Positions 14,805 through 23,869 of a DNA stretch of 39,950 nt are shown one piece after another. The DNA lies in contig JALVUD010000014.1 of assembly GCA_027035765.1 (NCBI GenBank), positions 1 to 39,950 of the forward strand, read 5' to 3'. Below the pieces are notes generated by a model, which had not been told where the DNA came from, made no database searches, and saw only the letters and a program-made list of their open reading frames with translations. The DNA comes from Campylobacteraceae bacterium (GTDB lineage: Bacteria; Campylobacterota; Campylobacteria; Campylobacterales; Sulfurovaceae). The translations under genes were made by a program, and so were the position numbers. Positions within the stretch are counted from its first letter, which is position 1. Each line of letters begins with the position of its first letter.

Positions 14805-17802
14805 CATCCCCGACACCCTCACTATGGTAAAATCTCCCAAACAAAAAGAAAGAGGCGGAGTGGATCGGGCGACGGAGATTCTCAACCAAAAGGGCAAACT
14901 GCTCACCGAAATCTATTTCGAGCTTCAGCGCTACTACGAGGAGCGCTACGGGCCCGACGCCCTGGTCTTCATCGAGGTGGGCAACTTCTTCGAGGTCTAC
15001 GAGGTCAACAACGAAGAGCTCAAGATCGGCAAGGCCAAAGAGATCGCCGAGTTTCTCAACATCCAGCTGACGCGCAAAAACAAAACCATCCTGGAAAACT
15101 CCGTCACCAACCCCCTGATGGCCGGCGTCCCCACCATCAGCCTGGAGCGCTACCTCTCCCGGCTGGTCCAGAGCCGCAAATACACCGTCATCCTGGTGCG
15201 TCAAAAGGGCACGCCCCCCAAGGTCAAACGCTACATCGGCAACATCATCTCTCCCGGTACCAACTTCGACTACCAGAACGACGCCAAAGAGAACAACATC
15301 GTCTCGATTCTCGTGGACGAGAACCGGGGGATCTACTCGGTAGGCTACGCCGCCATCGACGTCACCACCGGCAAGACCCTGGTCAACGAGATCCACTCCA
15401 CGCGTGACGACCGGACCTTCGCCCTGGATGAGCTTTTTAACCTGCTCCAGAGTTACCACAGCTCCGAGGTGATCCTCACCCTGGCCAACAGCGAGATCGA
15501 TCCCGAATGGCTCCTGGGCTATCTGGAGATCAAAAACCTTCCCCACAGCTTCAATGAGTCCCACCCCCGCATCGCCTACCAGAACGAACTCTTTGCCCGG
15601 GTCTTCGAGATCCGCTCCCTGCTGAGCCCCATCGAATATTTGGATCTGGAGCGCTACCCCCTCACCACCGAGGCCCTGGCGATCCTCATCGACTTCATTA
15701 TCGAACACGACGAGAGCCTCATCGAAAAGATGAACCGCCCCCAGTTTCTGGGAAACAACCGCTACCTCTACCTGGGCAACAACGCCCTGGAGCAGCTGGG
15801 GGTCATCAGCCGGGACCCCTCCGAGGTGACGCTGCTGGAGCTTATCGACCGCAGCTCCACCGCCTTCGGCAAGCGGCTGCTCAAGGAACGGCTCCTCAAC
15901 CCCGTCTGCGATCCGGAGATCCTCAACGCCCGCTACGACCTGAGCGAACGGGTCGCACCGCGCAGCGAGCAGTTCGCCACCCGTCTCAAGCAGATCTACG
16001 ACCTGGAGCGCCTGGCACGGCGGATCAAGCTTCGCCGCCTCCACCCGGTAGAGCTGACCTACGTCGCCATGTCCATGGAGGGGATCGAGGGGCTTTTCGA
16101 CCTCTGTCGGGAGTCGGGGATCGAGGTGGAGGCCGCCCTGGAGAGTGAAAGCCGGGAGTTCTCGCGCACGCTGGAGCAGAGCTTCGATCTGGAGCGCTGC
16201 GCCCGTTTCCGCCTGGATCAGATCGACGACAATATTTTCCGTGAAGGGATCCACCCCGCTATCGACGAGCTGGTGGAGCAGCAGCGCCGGGAGCTGGAAA
16301 AGATCGAAGCCGTCGCCCGTCACATCGAAGCGCTCTTCGACCGGGACCGCCTCCTCTCCACCGCCAACGGCTCGGTGGTACAGGTGGGGTATCTGGAGAG
16401 TGAGGGGTATCACCTCGCCCTGACCAAATCCCGCTTCAACCAGATCGAAAAGGAGCTCAAAGAGAGCTACGTCACCCTGGAAGGGGAACATATCTTTCTG
16501 CGGGATTTCCGCTTCAAAGTCCTCAAGAGCGTCGTCAAGATCCACGCCCCCGTCTTCGAAGAGATCACCAAGCGTGTCGAATCGGCCCGGGTCAAACTGG
16601 TGGCCCTGGTCAAAGAGCGCTATCAGCTCAGCCTCGAAGAGATCGAACGGCGACACTCGCTGCTGCTGGAGCGTCTGGTCGCCTTCATCGCCGATATCGA
16701 CGTGGCCGTCAGCAACGCCCGCTGCACCCGCTGGATGCACCTAAGCCGTCCCATCCTCGAAGAGGGAAACTTTTTTGAAGCGATCGCCCTGCGTCACCCC
16801 ATCATCGAAGCCAACGAAAAGCACGGCATCTACATCCCCAACGATGTTTATCTCGGTGAACCCAACGGCACGGCCCACGATCACATCATGCTGGATTCAA
16901 GCGGGGACGAAGAGGTCCGGGGGGTCCTGCTCTATGGGATCAACTCCAGCGGCAAATCTTCTCTGATGAAGAGCGTAGGCCTGGCGGTCATCCTGGCCCA
17001 GGCGGGCTTTTTCGTTCCGGCGGTGGAGCTGCGGATGGGAATCTTCCGCAAACTCTTCACCCGGATCGTCAGCCGGGACAACCTCTACAAGGGGCTCAGC
17101 ACTTTCAGTGTGGAGATGCTGGAGCTCAAAAACATCTTCAACCGTGCCGACGAGCGCTCCATCGTCCTGGGCGACGAGATCAGCCAGGGAACCGAAACCC
17201 TCTCGGCTCTGGCGATCGTCAGCAGCGCCATTCTGCGCCTGGAGGAGCTGGGGGCCCGCTTTATCTTCGCCAGCCATCTGCACCAACTGGCCGAGGTGGA
17301 GGCAGTACGCAAGCTCAAGCGGCTGATTTTCCTGCACCTGGGTGTGCGCTACGACGCCGCCACCGACCGGCTCATCTACGACCGCAAGCTCAAGATCGGC
17401 CTGGGGGATTCCCTCTACGGCCTGGAGTTCGCCCGCAGCCTCCATATGGACGAGACCTTCCTCCGCCGGGCTTCCGAGATCCGCGAGGAGCTGGTCTCCG
17501 GCGGCAGCGAGCTCAAAAAGCTCAAAAAGAAAAAACGCAGCAAATACCACAAAGAGCTCTACGTCGCCCAGTGCGCCCTCTGCGACGCCCCCGTGGAGGA
17601 GGTCCACCACATCACCCCCCAGCACGTGGCCGACGACGCCGGCCATATCGCCCACTACCACAAAAACCACCGCTACAACCTCATTCCGCTCTGCAAAAAA
17701 CACCACGAGATGGTTCACAAAGGCGAGATCGTCATCAGCGGCTTCGTCATGACCAGCGAGGGGCTGCAACTGCATTATGAAGAGAAAAATAATAGTGGGT
17801 AG
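14788..17802 (+). CDS. mutS7: MutS7-type mismatch repair protein with C-terminal HNH nuclease
   Basis: The long frame gives 1004 residues. The N-terminal mismatch-recognition domain keeps the F-x-E type motif ([10 protein letters not shown], Phe68-Glu69). Connector, lever and clamp domains follow. The ATPase has Walker [14 protein letters not shown] (about residue 717) and Walker [15 protein letters not shown] (about 790). A basic linker ([14 protein letters not shown]) leads to an HNH domain (about 927-990: [28 protein letters not shown]). This MutS-plus-HNH layout matches the MutS7 subfamily known from Campylobacterota, some giant viruses and octocoral mitochondria. It may cut DNA itself, replacing MutL/MutH; that part is inference. 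ATG 14788 overlaps mnmD and lacks a good RBS. GTG 14860, after AGAGG, is the more likely start. The stop lies in a heptamer array. Confidence 0.92.
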   Translation: MPCSANIPDTLTMVKSPKQKERGGVDRATEILNQKGKLLTEIYFELQRYYEERYGPDALVFIEVGNFFEVYEVNNEELKIGKAKEIAEFLNIQLTRKNKTILENSVTNPLMAGVPTISLERYLSRLVQSRKYTVILVRQKGTPPKVKRYIGNIISPGTNFDYQNDAKENNIVSILVDENRGIYSVGYAAIDVTTGKTLVNEIHSTRDDRTFALDELFNLLQSYHSSEVILTLANSEIDPEWLLGYLEIKNLPHSFNESHPRIAYQNELFARVFEIRSLLSPIEYLDLERYPLTTEALAILIDFIIEHDESLIEKMNRPQFLGNNRYLYLGNNALEQLGVISRDPSEVTLLELIDRSSTAFGKRLLKERLLNPVCDPEILNARYDLSERVAPRSEQFATRLKQIYDLERLARRIKLRRLHPVELTYVAMSMEGIEGLFDLCRESGIEVEAALESESREFSRTLEQSFDLERCARFRLDQIDDNIFREGIHPAIDELVEQQRRELEKIEAVARHIEALFDRDRLLSTANGSVVQVGYLESEGYHLALTKSRFNQIEKELKESYVTLEGEHIFLRDFRFKVLKSVVKIHAPVFEEITKRVESARVKLVALVKERYQLSLEEIERRHSLLLERLVAFIADIDVAVSNARCTRWMHLSRPILEEGNFFEAIALRHPIIEANEKHGIYIPNDVYLGEPNGTAHDHIMLDSSGDEEVRGVLLYGINSSGKSSLMKSVGLAVILAQAGFFVPAVELRMGIFRKLFTRIVSRDNLYKGLSTFSVEMLELKNIFNRADERSIVLGDEISQGTETLSALAIVSSAILRLEELGARFIFASHLHQLAEVEAVRKLKRLIFLHLGVRYDAATDRLIYDRKLKIGLGDSLYGLEFARSLHMDETFLRRASEIREELVSGGSELKKLKKKKRSKYHKELYVAQCALCDAPVEEVHHITPQHVADDAGHIAHYHKNHRYNLIPLCKKHHEMVHKGEIVISGFVMTSEGLQLHYEEKNNSG

Positions 17803-17859
17803 TGGGTAGTGGGTAGTGGGTAGTGGGTAGTGGGTAGTGGGTAGTGGGTAGTGGGTAGT
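17794..17859. repeat. Heptamer array (AGTGGGT) x 9 at the mutS7 stop codon
   Basis: Nine perfect copies of AGTGGGT run from 17794 to 17856, followed by AGT. The first copy supplies the Ser-Gly codons and the TAG stop (17800-17802) of mutS7. It is 32 bases from a second array with another unit. Confidence 0.95.
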
Positions 17860-17891
17860 TTAAACTACCTGATAATTTTTGTCAAGGCCTG

Positions 17892-18024
17892 AAAATCCAA
17901 AATCCAAAATCCAAAATCCAAAATCCAAAATCCAAAATCCAAAATCCAAAATCCAAAATCCAAAATCCAAAATCCAAAATCCAAAATCCAAAATCCAAAA
18001 TCCAAAATCCAAAATCCAAAATCC
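17892..18024. repeat. Heptamer array (AAAATCC) x 19
   Basis: Nineteen perfect tandem copies of the 7-nt unit AAAATCC with no spacers. Both strands stay open in some frames (giving NPKSKIQ or ILDFGFW repeats), but there is no start signal or family match, so no gene is called. The same unit recurs at the trmL 3' end. The perfect identity suggests recent expansion or slippage. Confidence 0.96.
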
Positions 18025-18063
18025 CCCTCTCAGCCCCCTTTGGATACACTATCCATTGATTTT

Positions 18064-18090
18064 CCGGCCTGTGTGCCGGGAGCTTATTTT
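18064..18090 (+). terminator. Hairpin plus T-rich run in the ilvE leader (terminator or attenuator-like)
   Basis: CCGGC (18064-18068) pairs with GCCGG (18075-18079), followed after GAGCTTA by a T run at 18087-18091. It sits 12 bases before the ilvE ATG, so it may end upstream transcripts or affect ilvE translation. The stem is short. Confidence 0.35.
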
Positions 18091-18102
18091 TGGAGTGTAA
18101 CA

Positions 18103-19017
18103 ATGACAGAAGCGAAGTTTATCTGGATGGATGGAGAGCTTGTTCCCTGGAAAGAAGCCAAGGTTCATGTCCTGACCCATACCTTGCACTACGGCAACGC
18201 CGTTTTCGAAGGGACCCGCGCCTATCAGACCGCTGAGGGGCTGGCGATTTTCCGGCTGGAGGATCACTGCCGCCGCCTCTACAACAGCGCCAAGATCGTC
18301 GCCATCGAGCCCAACATCGACTACGAGACCGTCAAGAAGGCCCACATCGAACTGCTGCGGGCTAACGAATTTGCCGGCAACGTCTATATCCGCCCCCTGA
18401 TCTACCTGGGCTACGGCGTCATGGGGCTCTACCACAAGCATGCCCCCGTCAACACCATGATCGCTGCCTGGGAGTGGGGAGCCTATCTGGGCGAAGAGGG
18501 ACTGGAGAACGGCATCAAAGTCTGCACCTCCTCCATCACCCGCAATCCCAACCGCTCCACCTTCGGCAAAGCCAAGGCCGCCGCGAATTACCTCAACAGC
18601 CAGATGGCCAAATACGAAGCGATCGAAAACGGTTTCGAAGAGGCCCTGATGCTGGACGAGAATGGTTTTGCGGCCGAAGGAACCGGCGAGTGCCTCTTTA
18701 TCGTCCGAAACGGCAGACTGATCACCCCGCCCAACGACAACTCCCTGGAGTCCATCACCCAGGCGACGGTCCTGGAACTGGCTCGGGATATGGGGATCGA
18801 GATCGAACGGCGCAATATCACGCGGGACGAGATCTATATCTGTGACGAAGCCTTCTTCACCGGAACCGCCGCCGAACTGACCCCCATCAACTCTCTGGAT
18901 CACCGTGTCATCGGCAACGGCCGCCGCGGTCCGGTCACAGAGAAGCTGCAAAAAGCCTATTTCGACGTGGTCTACGGACGCAACGAAAAATACAAAAACT
19001 ATTTGACGTTCATCTAG
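18103..19017 (+). CDS. ilvE: Branched-chain amino acid aminotransferase (fold type IV PLP enzyme)
   Basis: IlvE interconverts Leu, Ile and Val with their 2-oxo acids using glutamate. The start is set at 18103, where MTEAKFIWMDGELVPW matches the family N-terminus and GGAG lies 7 bases upstream; the frame to 18040 is not supported. The 304-residue protein has YGNAVFEGTRAY, the PLP lysine Lys158 in AKAAANYLNSQ, EGTGECLFIV and the C-terminal FFTGTAAELTPI, which favours IlvE over D-amino-acid or ADC-lyase relatives. It lies between two repeat islands. Confidence 0.95.
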   Translation: MTEAKFIWMDGELVPWKEAKVHVLTHTLHYGNAVFEGTRAYQTAEGLAIFRLEDHCRRLYNSAKIVAIEPNIDYETVKKAHIELLRANEFAGNVYIRPLIYLGYGVMGLYHKHAPVNTMIAAWEWGAYLGEEGLENGIKVCTSSITRNPNRSTFGKAKAAANYLNSQMAKYEAIENGFEEALMLDENGFAAEGTGECLFIVRNGRLITPPNDNSLESITQATVLELARDMGIEIERRNITRDEIYICDEAFFTGTAAELTPINSLDHRVIGNGRRGPVTEKLQKAYFDVVYGRNEKYKNYLTFI

Positions 19018-19028
19018 ATGAATGTCAA

Positions 19029-19165
19029 ATAGTTCAGTTAATAGTTAATAGTGAAAAGTTAATAGTTTCGGTTTGTGTTTCTTACGAAACATTTTTTATA
19101 TAAAAGCGTTGCCACCGCAACGCATACCCCAACTATTCACTATTAATTATTAACTATTAACTAAA
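19029..19165. repeat. Inverted heptamer arrays (AGTTAAT / AACTATT) with internal hairpins
   Basis: The left arm at 19029-19070 contains AGTTAAT, AGTTAAT, AGTGAAA, AGTTAAT at 7-nt period. The right arm at 19131-19165 is its inverse: AACTATT, CACTATT, AATTATT, AACTATT. Between them lie two hairpins: TGTTTC-TTAC-GAAACA (19076-19091) and GCGTTGC-CACC-GCAACGC (19106-19123). The whole island could fold into a large cruciform. On the minus strand the second hairpin is followed by TTTTAT. Confidence 0.85.
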
Positions 19166-19179
19166 TCCAAAGGATTCCC

Positions 19180-20301
19180 ATGCCCGCTGATCTCAACGAC
19201 TATTTCAAAAAACGCAAAACACCGAGCCCCGAACCTGAAAAGGACTCTTCCGGCAACGGAAACGGTGGAAACAACAGCGGACCGGACTATCAGAGCCCTT
19301 TTGGCGGCGGTGGCAGCACCAAATACGCCGTCATTTTCGGAATCCTGCTGATCCTGATTCTGGGCTTTTTCACCTTCAAGCCCTTTACCATCATAAACTC
19401 CGGAGAGGTAGGGATCAAAGTCGTTACCGGTAAGTTCCAGGACAAGCCGCTGCAGCCCGGGCTCCACTTTTTCATTCCTATCTTCGAAAAGATCATTCCC
19501 GTCAATACCCGGGTACGGATGATCACTTACTCCAACCAGACCCGACCCAGTGTCAATGATGGATATTCCCGTTACGAGGGGGGGCTCAAGCGCAATCCCG
19601 CGATCCGGGTAATGGATTCCAGAGGGCTGGATGTCGATATAGATCTGGCGGTCCAGTACCACCTCCGTCCCGAGACCGCTCCCCGGACCATCGCCACCTG
19701 GGGAACGGCCTGGGAGGACAAGATCATCAACACCAAAGTCCGGGAAATCGTCCGGGACGTCATCGGCAAATATGCCGCCGAGAATCTGCCTCAGAAACGC
19801 ACAGAGATCGCCAAGGAGATCCAGGAGCGGGTCCGCAAAGCCGTCGAGTCCATCCCCGGCAAACCGGTGGTCCTGGATTCGGTGGAGCTTCGCAATATCG
19901 AACTGCCTCCCAAGATCAAGCAGAAGATCGAAGAGCTCCAGGCCGAAAAACAGAATGTCATGATCGCCGAGCAGCAGAAAGACCGGGCCAAACGGGAAGC
20001 GGAACGCAAAGCCGAGATCGCACGGGGTGAAGCCCAGAAGAAGCGAATCGAAGCCCAGGGCTTCGCCGACAAGATCCGGATCGAAGCTTCCGCCCAGGCC
20101 AAGGCCAACAAGCTGATCTCCGAATCCCTGACCCCCGCCCTGCTCCAGCTGGAGCAGATCAAGACCCAAAAGGCCTTTAACGACGCCCTGCGGGTCAACA
20201 AGGATGCCAAGATCTTCCTGACCCCCGGCGGTGCCGTCCCCAATATCTGGGTCGACACCAAGGGTCGGGAGCAGAAGGCGACATCAACTCAAGATCAGTG
20301 A
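19180..20301 (+). CDS. SPFH/band 7 (prohibitin/HflK-like) membrane protein
   Basis: The 373-residue protein has a Gly/Asn-rich N-terminus (SSGNGNGGNNSG), one membrane helix (about residues 48-66, YAVIFGILLILILGFFTF), and an SPFH domain from NSGEVGIKVVTGKFQ through VDIDLAVQYHL and the TKVREIVRDVIGKYAAENL region. A long coiled coil follows (about 240-310, EELQAEKQNVMIAEQQKDR and Ala/Arg/Glu-rich repeats), as in flotillins, prohibitins and HflK/HflC. Such proteins scaffold membrane proteases such as FtsH. No HflC partner is adjacent, so it is more like the single prohibitin-type protein of Campylobacterota. Its TGA stop is inside a heptamer repeat unit. Confidence 0.88.
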   Translation: MPADLNDYFKKRKTPSPEPEKDSSGNGNGGNNSGPDYQSPFGGGGSTKYAVIFGILLILILGFFTFKPFTIINSGEVGIKVVTGKFQDKPLQPGLHFFIPIFEKIIPVNTRVRMITYSNQTRPSVNDGYSRYEGGLKRNPAIRVMDSRGLDVDIDLAVQYHLRPETAPRTIATWGTAWEDKIINTKVREIVRDVIGKYAAENLPQKRTEIAKEIQERVRKAVESIPGKPVVLDSVELRNIELPPKIKQKIEELQAEKQNVMIAEQQKDRAKREAERKAEIARGEAQKKRIEAQGFADKIRIEASAQAKANKLISESLTPALLQLEQIKTQKAFNDALRVNKDAKIFLTPGGAVPNIWVDTKGREQKATSTQDQ

Positions 20302-20370
20302 GGAGTGAAGAGTGAAGAGTGAGGAGTAGATTGAATTCTTCTCAACACTCAGCACTCAACACTCAACACT
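20297..20370. repeat. Opposed heptamer arrays (AGTGARG and CTCAACA)
   Basis: AGTGAGG, AGTGAAG, AGTGAAG, AGTGAGG run from 20297 to 20324, with the SPFH gene stop TGA (20299-20301) inside the first unit. At 20341-20370 CTCAACA, CTCAGCA, CTCAACA, CTCAACA form the opposing arm (AGTGTTG type on the minus strand). The 16-base centre includes the GAATTC at about 20333. The two arms share AGTG but differ in the other three bases of the unit. Confidence 0.85.
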
Positions 20371-20391
20371 GTTGATTTCGGAGAAATCATC

Positions 20392-21054
20392 ATGAACATC
20401 GACTGGAAGAAAACCCCGCTCGTCCCCGCCATCGCCCAGGAGGCCGACAGCGGCGAAGTCCTGATGCTGGCCTATATGAACGAAGAGGCCTACCGGCTAA
20501 CCCTGGAGACTGGCTACGCCCATTACTTCAGCCGCTCCAGACAGCGGATCTGGAAAAAGGGCGAGAGCTCTGGCCATACCCAGAGGGTCCGGGATCTTTT
20601 GATCGACTGCGACGCCGACACGATCCTGCTGAAAGTCGAGCAAAAAGGGGTCGCTTGCCATACCGGCCGCCCCAGCTGTTTCTTCACCTCCGTTACCCGG
20701 GATAAAGTAATAGCGGACAAAGCGGTAGATACCCACGCGATCTACAGCGTCGTGGACACGCTCTATCACACCATTCTCGAGCGCAAAAGCTCCGGTGGAG
20801 AAAAGTCCTGGACCCGCAAGCTGCTGGAGGACAAAGAGCTGCTGCTCAGCAAGATCCGGGAAGAAGCCGACGAACTGGTCACCGCCATCGACGAGGAGAG
20901 CGACGAGCAGGTGATCTACGAAGCCGCCGACCTACTCTACCACGCCCTGGTCGGCCTGGGTTATCGGGAGATCTCCCCCGACCGGGTCAAACAGGAACTC
21001 GCCCGCCGTTTCGGAATGAGCGGGATTGAAGAGAAGGAGAGCCGCAAAAAATAA
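20392..21054 (+). CDS. hisIE: Bifunctional phosphoribosyl-AMP cyclohydrolase / phosphoribosyl-ATP pyrophosphatase
   Basis: HisIE performs the second and third steps of histidine biosynthesis. Residues about 1-115 are HisI, with the metal-binding DCDADT and [10 protein letters not shown] motifs and [18 protein letters not shown]. Residues about 120-215 are HisE, with [20 protein letters not shown] and [14 protein letters not shown]. The 220-residue fused length is normal. The gene is alone, not in a his operon. It starts 21 bases after a heptamer array, and a strong terminator overlaps its last codons. Confidence 0.96.
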   Translation: MNIDWKKTPLVPAIAQEADSGEVLMLAYMNEEAYRLTLETGYAHYFSRSRQRIWKKGESSGHTQRVRDLLIDCDADTILLKVEQKGVACHTGRPSCFFTSVTRDKVIADKAVDTHAIYSVVDTLYHTILERKSSGGEKSWTRKLLEDKELLLSKIREEADELVTAIDEESDEQVIYEAADLLYHALVGLGYREISPDRVKQELARRFGMSGIEEKESRKK

Positions 21055-21070
21055 TTTTGCGGCTCTCTTT
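21037..21070 (+). terminator. Intrinsic terminator overlapping the hisIE stop
   Basis: GAGAGCCGCAAAA (21037-21049) and TTTTGCGGCTCTC (21055-21067) form a 13-bp stem with a 5-base loop, followed by TTT. The stem encodes the last HisIE residues (Ser-Arg-Lys-Lys). Confidence is reduced only by the short T-run. Confidence 0.75.
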
Positions 21071-21071
21071 C

Positions 21072-21085
21072 GTCATTGGTCATTG
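21072..21085. repeat. Two-copy heptamer (GTCATTG)
   Basis: GTCATTG occurs twice in tandem just after the hisIE terminator. Two copies alone are weak evidence, but the 7-nt unit fits the other repeat islands of the window. Confidence 0.45.
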
Positions 21086-21164
21086 GGAGACAGTTCCATA
21101 GAAAAAAACGACAAAGGCCGATAGAACTGCGCTACACATGGCATATAGTAAGAGACCACAGTAC

Positions 21165-21247
21165 CTCGCGTTTTCTTTTTCTTTGCTTCGTTTCTTTTTC
21201 TTTGTCGCGAAACAAAGAAAAAGAAATGAAGGGGAAACCCGAAAAAC
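21165..21247. repeat. Pyrimidine/purine hairpin repeat, copy 1
   Basis: The sequence opens CTCGCGTTTTC. TTTCTTTTTCTTTG (21191-21204) pairs perfectly over 14 bases with CAAAGAAAAAGAAA (21213-21226) around TCGCGAAA, followed by TGAAGGGGAAACCCGAAAA. A shorter copy is at 23945-24006. The 244-base gap between hisIE and the DUF4015 gene holds otherwise only the GTCATTG pair. Confidence 0.8.
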
Positions 21248-21298
21248 CAGTAATGTAATGTTTCAAAGCAAAAATATAAGACATCAGGAACACCCACA

Positions 21299-22588
21299 GT
21301 GAAGACCCAAACAACCATTTTTCTTTTTTCAATACTTTTCACCGTCCTCCTGAACGCACGGGAAGCTTTTCACCCCTCACAACTCAAAGATACCTCGGAA
21401 ACGTATCGAAAACCCGATGCCTACGGCTCCTTCGGTTTCGGAATACGCTCTGAGGTCCGGGCCCTCTACCTCAACCGCCATACTGCCAAACCTAGCACCC
21501 CGCAATTCAGGCGTGCCCTCAAAATCATCGAAACGACTCCGATGAACGCCCTGATTATCGACATGAAAAACGTCAAAGGTGATTTAACCTATCACAGCAG
21601 TTTTTCCGAGGCCAAACGGACCAGAGCTTCCCGATATGCCACGATACGCAATATCCGTGCTTATGTACAAAATCTCAAAGCCAGAGGCATCTATCTCATC
21701 GCCCGTATTGCTGTCTTCAAAGACAGGCGTCAGGCCCGTACCTACCCCTCCCGTGCCGTCCATGGCCCCGGCGGCGGGGTCTGGCGGGACCGGCATGGGG
21801 AGATGTGGGTCGACCCCTTCGACCCGAGAGCGAGGAACTACACGCTGGAGATCGCCGAAGAGGTGGCCCGTCTGGGCTTCGACGAGATCAACTTCGACTA
21901 TATTCGTTTTCCGGCCCACAAGGGACTGCGCTACGATCGGGCCGATACTCAGGCCAACCGGGTCGCCGCCATCGATAGTTTCCTCCAGGAGGCCGAAAAT
22001 CGGCTCCATCCTCTCGGCGTCAAAGTCTCCGTGGATGTTTTCGGCTATGTCCTCTGGAACCGTACCGACACCCATATCGGCCAGATTCTGGAGCGGATGG
22101 CCCCCCATGTGGATTATGTCTGCCCCATGCTCTACCCTTCAGGATTCCGGCGGGGAAGCGTCACCTTCTCCAACCCGGCGGCCCATCCCTACGACATCGT
22201 TCGCATCAGCCTCCAAAAAGGGATCGCCCGCGGTGTGGCTCCCTCCAAATTCCGTCCCTGGCTCCAGGCTTTCCGGGATTACGCTTTCAGTCGGCACCAA
22301 TACCGGGAACATGAGATCGCCGCCCAGATCCGTGCCGCCGAAAAACTGGGAGCCTCGGGGTGGCTGCTCTGGAACCCCTCCAGCCGATTCTCTTATGTCA
22401 ACGGACGAATGTTCGCCCTCATCGGCTGCGACGGTGTAGAAGCTCCCAGTGCCGTCCGATACACCCCTCGAAGCGCCCGTATCGGTAAACGGGCACGTAC
22501 GGTATCAAGCCATCGGAGAAGAAGCTTCAAGAACAAGAGGACCGCTACGGCAAAACCTTCACCTCTTGAGATCCTCCGGGAACGCTAA
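21299..22588 (+). CDS. Exported putative glycoside hydrolase (DUF4015 / COG1306 type)
   Basis: A GTG start at 21299 with AGGA upstream opens a 429-residue protein with a signal peptide (residues 1-20, IFLFSILFTVLLNA). The core is a TIM-barrel-like domain with TTPMNALIIDMKNVKGDLTY, GIYLIARIAVFKD, EEVARLGFDEINFDYIRFP and VSVDVFGYVLWN, the pattern of the DUF4015 putative glycosidases; the Asp in NFDYIRFP is the likely catalytic or substrate-binding residue. The C-terminus is Arg-rich. The substrate is unknown, perhaps an envelope or exopolysaccharide. The MFS gene follows after 3 bases, so the two are co-transcribed. Confidence 0.85.
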   Translation: MKTQTTIFLFSILFTVLLNAREAFHPSQLKDTSETYRKPDAYGSFGFGIRSEVRALYLNRHTAKPSTPQFRRALKIIETTPMNALIIDMKNVKGDLTYHSSFSEAKRTRASRYATIRNIRAYVQNLKARGIYLIARIAVFKDRRQARTYPSRAVHGPGGGVWRDRHGEMWVDPFDPRARNYTLEIAEEVARLGFDEINFDYIRFPAHKGLRYDRADTQANRVAAIDSFLQEAENRLHPLGVKVSVDVFGYVLWNRTDTHIGQILERMAPHVDYVCPMLYPSGFRRGSVTFSNPAAHPYDIVRISLQKGIARGVAPSKFRPWLQAFRDYAFSRHQYREHEIAAQIRAAEKLGASGWLLWNPSSRFSYVNGRMFALIGCDGVEAPSAVRYTPRSARIGKRARTVSSHRRRSFKNKRTATAKPSPLEILRER

Positions 22589-22591
22589 CCC

Positions 22592-23812
22592 ATGTCCTAC
22601 CGCATCAATAATCTCAAAAACGCCCTCCACGGCTTCTTTCTCTCGGTAGCCACCACCGTCGCTGAGCCCTCGACGATCCTCCCGCTGATCGTCCACCACT
22701 TCAGCTCCAATCTCATCCTGGTGGGTCTCTTCGCTTCGCTGCTGCGGGGCGGGGCCATCGCCGTGCAGCTGGTGGCAGCCTTCTACGCCCAGAGCTATGC
22801 CCGGGTCATGCCGCTGATGCGCCTGGTCTTTCTCTTTCGCTTCCTCTTCTGGTTTCTCATCGGCGCGGCGATCCACTTCGTCGGCGACCGCAACCCCACT
22901 CTCACCCTCTGGCTCATCGGGATCGGGCTCTTTGGCTTCAGCTTCGTCGCCGGCTTCGGCGGGATCTATTTCAAAGAGATCATCGCCAAGGTCTTCACCC
23001 GCCAGCAGCGGGGCCGTACCATGGCAGACCGACAGCTCTGGTCATCGGTGGGCGCCATCATCAGCGGCGGCATTGCCGGCTGGGTTCTGCAGCACTTTCC
23101 CGCACCCCAGAACTACGCCATGCTCTTCATGCTCAGCGCTTTTCTCATGGCCATCGGACTGATCGCTTTCGCCACCATCGAGGAGCCTCCAAAAGCCAAG
23201 GTGAGCCAACGGGAAGAGAGCTTTCTGCATTTTCTGCGCAACGCCTGGAAGATTCTCAAAGGGGACCGACGGCTCCAGATCCAGATCGGCGCTTCGCTGC
23301 TGGGGTACTCTTTCCTCCTGGCCATGCCCTTCGTCATCCTTCAGGCCAAACAGACCATCCATCTCAGCGGCTGGCTCGTGGGAAGCTTCATCACCGTTCA
23401 GATGGTCGGCAGCGTCCTGGGAAACTTCTTTCTCTGGAAACGCTTCAGCGGCCGTTATGTCCGGATGCTCCAGACCGCCTACAGTCTGATGATCGCTGCT
23501 TTTCTCCTGGCCTTTTTCGCCGACAACGCCTGGCTTTATGCCCTGATCTTCCTGCTTTTCGGCACCGGAATCGACGGCTTCCGAAATGCCGATATGAACC
23601 TGGTGCTGGAGATCGCCCCCGAAGAGAAACGCCCCGTCTATGTAGCTATCCAGTCCACCATCGTCTCGGTGGGGCCTTTCTTTTCGATCCCCGGCGGTTT
23701 CATCCTCGAATGGTTCGGTTACCCTGTCCTCTATAGTGTCACGCTGACGATGCTGGGATTGGGTCTCTATTTCGTCCATCGGCTCAAAGAGCATTTGCCC
23801 CAAGAACGATGA
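22592..23812 (+). CDS. Major facilitator superfamily transporter
   Basis: The 406-residue protein has about 12 hydrophobic helices and little else. A degenerate MFS motif A-like turn is seen at FTRQQRGRTMADRQLWSS (about residues 136-153). The central cytoplasmic loop is charged (EEPPKAKVSQREESF), as in 6+6 helix MFS proteins. The C-terminal half contains LLFGTGIDGFRNADMNLVLE. The substrate cannot be deduced. It is 3 bases downstream of the DUF4015 gene; a sugar or glycan-related export or uptake role is possible from context only. A GTCGCAAG repeat starts 5 bases after its stop. Confidence 0.85.
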   Translation: MSYRINNLKNALHGFFLSVATTVAEPSTILPLIVHHFSSNLILVGLFASLLRGGAIAVQLVAAFYAQSYARVMPLMRLVFLFRFLFWFLIGAAIHFVGDRNPTLTLWLIGIGLFGFSFVAGFGGIYFKEIIAKVFTRQQRGRTMADRQLWSSVGAIISGGIAGWVLQHFPAPQNYAMLFMLSAFLMAIGLIAFATIEEPPKAKVSQREESFLHFLRNAWKILKGDRRLQIQIGASLLGYSFLLAMPFVILQAKQTIHLSGWLVGSFITVQMVGSVLGNFFLWKRFSGRYVRMLQTAYSLMIAAFLLAFFADNAWLYALIFLLFGTGIDGFRNADMNLVLEIAPEEKRPVYVAIQSTIVSVGPFFSIPGGFILEWFGYPVLYSVTLTMLGLGLYFVHRLKEHLPQER

Positions 23813-23816
23813 TTCA

Positions 23817-23853
23817 GTCGCAAGCACGGCCCGACGTGCCTCACGTCGCAAGT
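23817..23853 (+). repeat. GTCGCAAG hairpin element, copy C (solo)
   Basis: GTCGCAAG, then GCACG-GCCCGA-CGTGC as hairpin, then CTCAC and GTCGCAAGT. It has the same architecture as the copies at 2093 and 2494 but with its own hairpin sequence, and no four-helix-bundle gene is adjacent. Confidence 0.8.
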
Positions 23854-23869
23854 CACAGGAAAGGTTCCC

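Noticed and set aside
17892-18024. CRISPR array
   Set aside because: Units are directly tandem with no spacers, and no cas genes are in the window.
17879-18103. Open frames across the AAAATCC array on both strands (73 codons each)
   Set aside because: They only translate the tandem 7-nt repeat (NPKSKIQ / ILDFGFW), with no RBS and no family resemblance.
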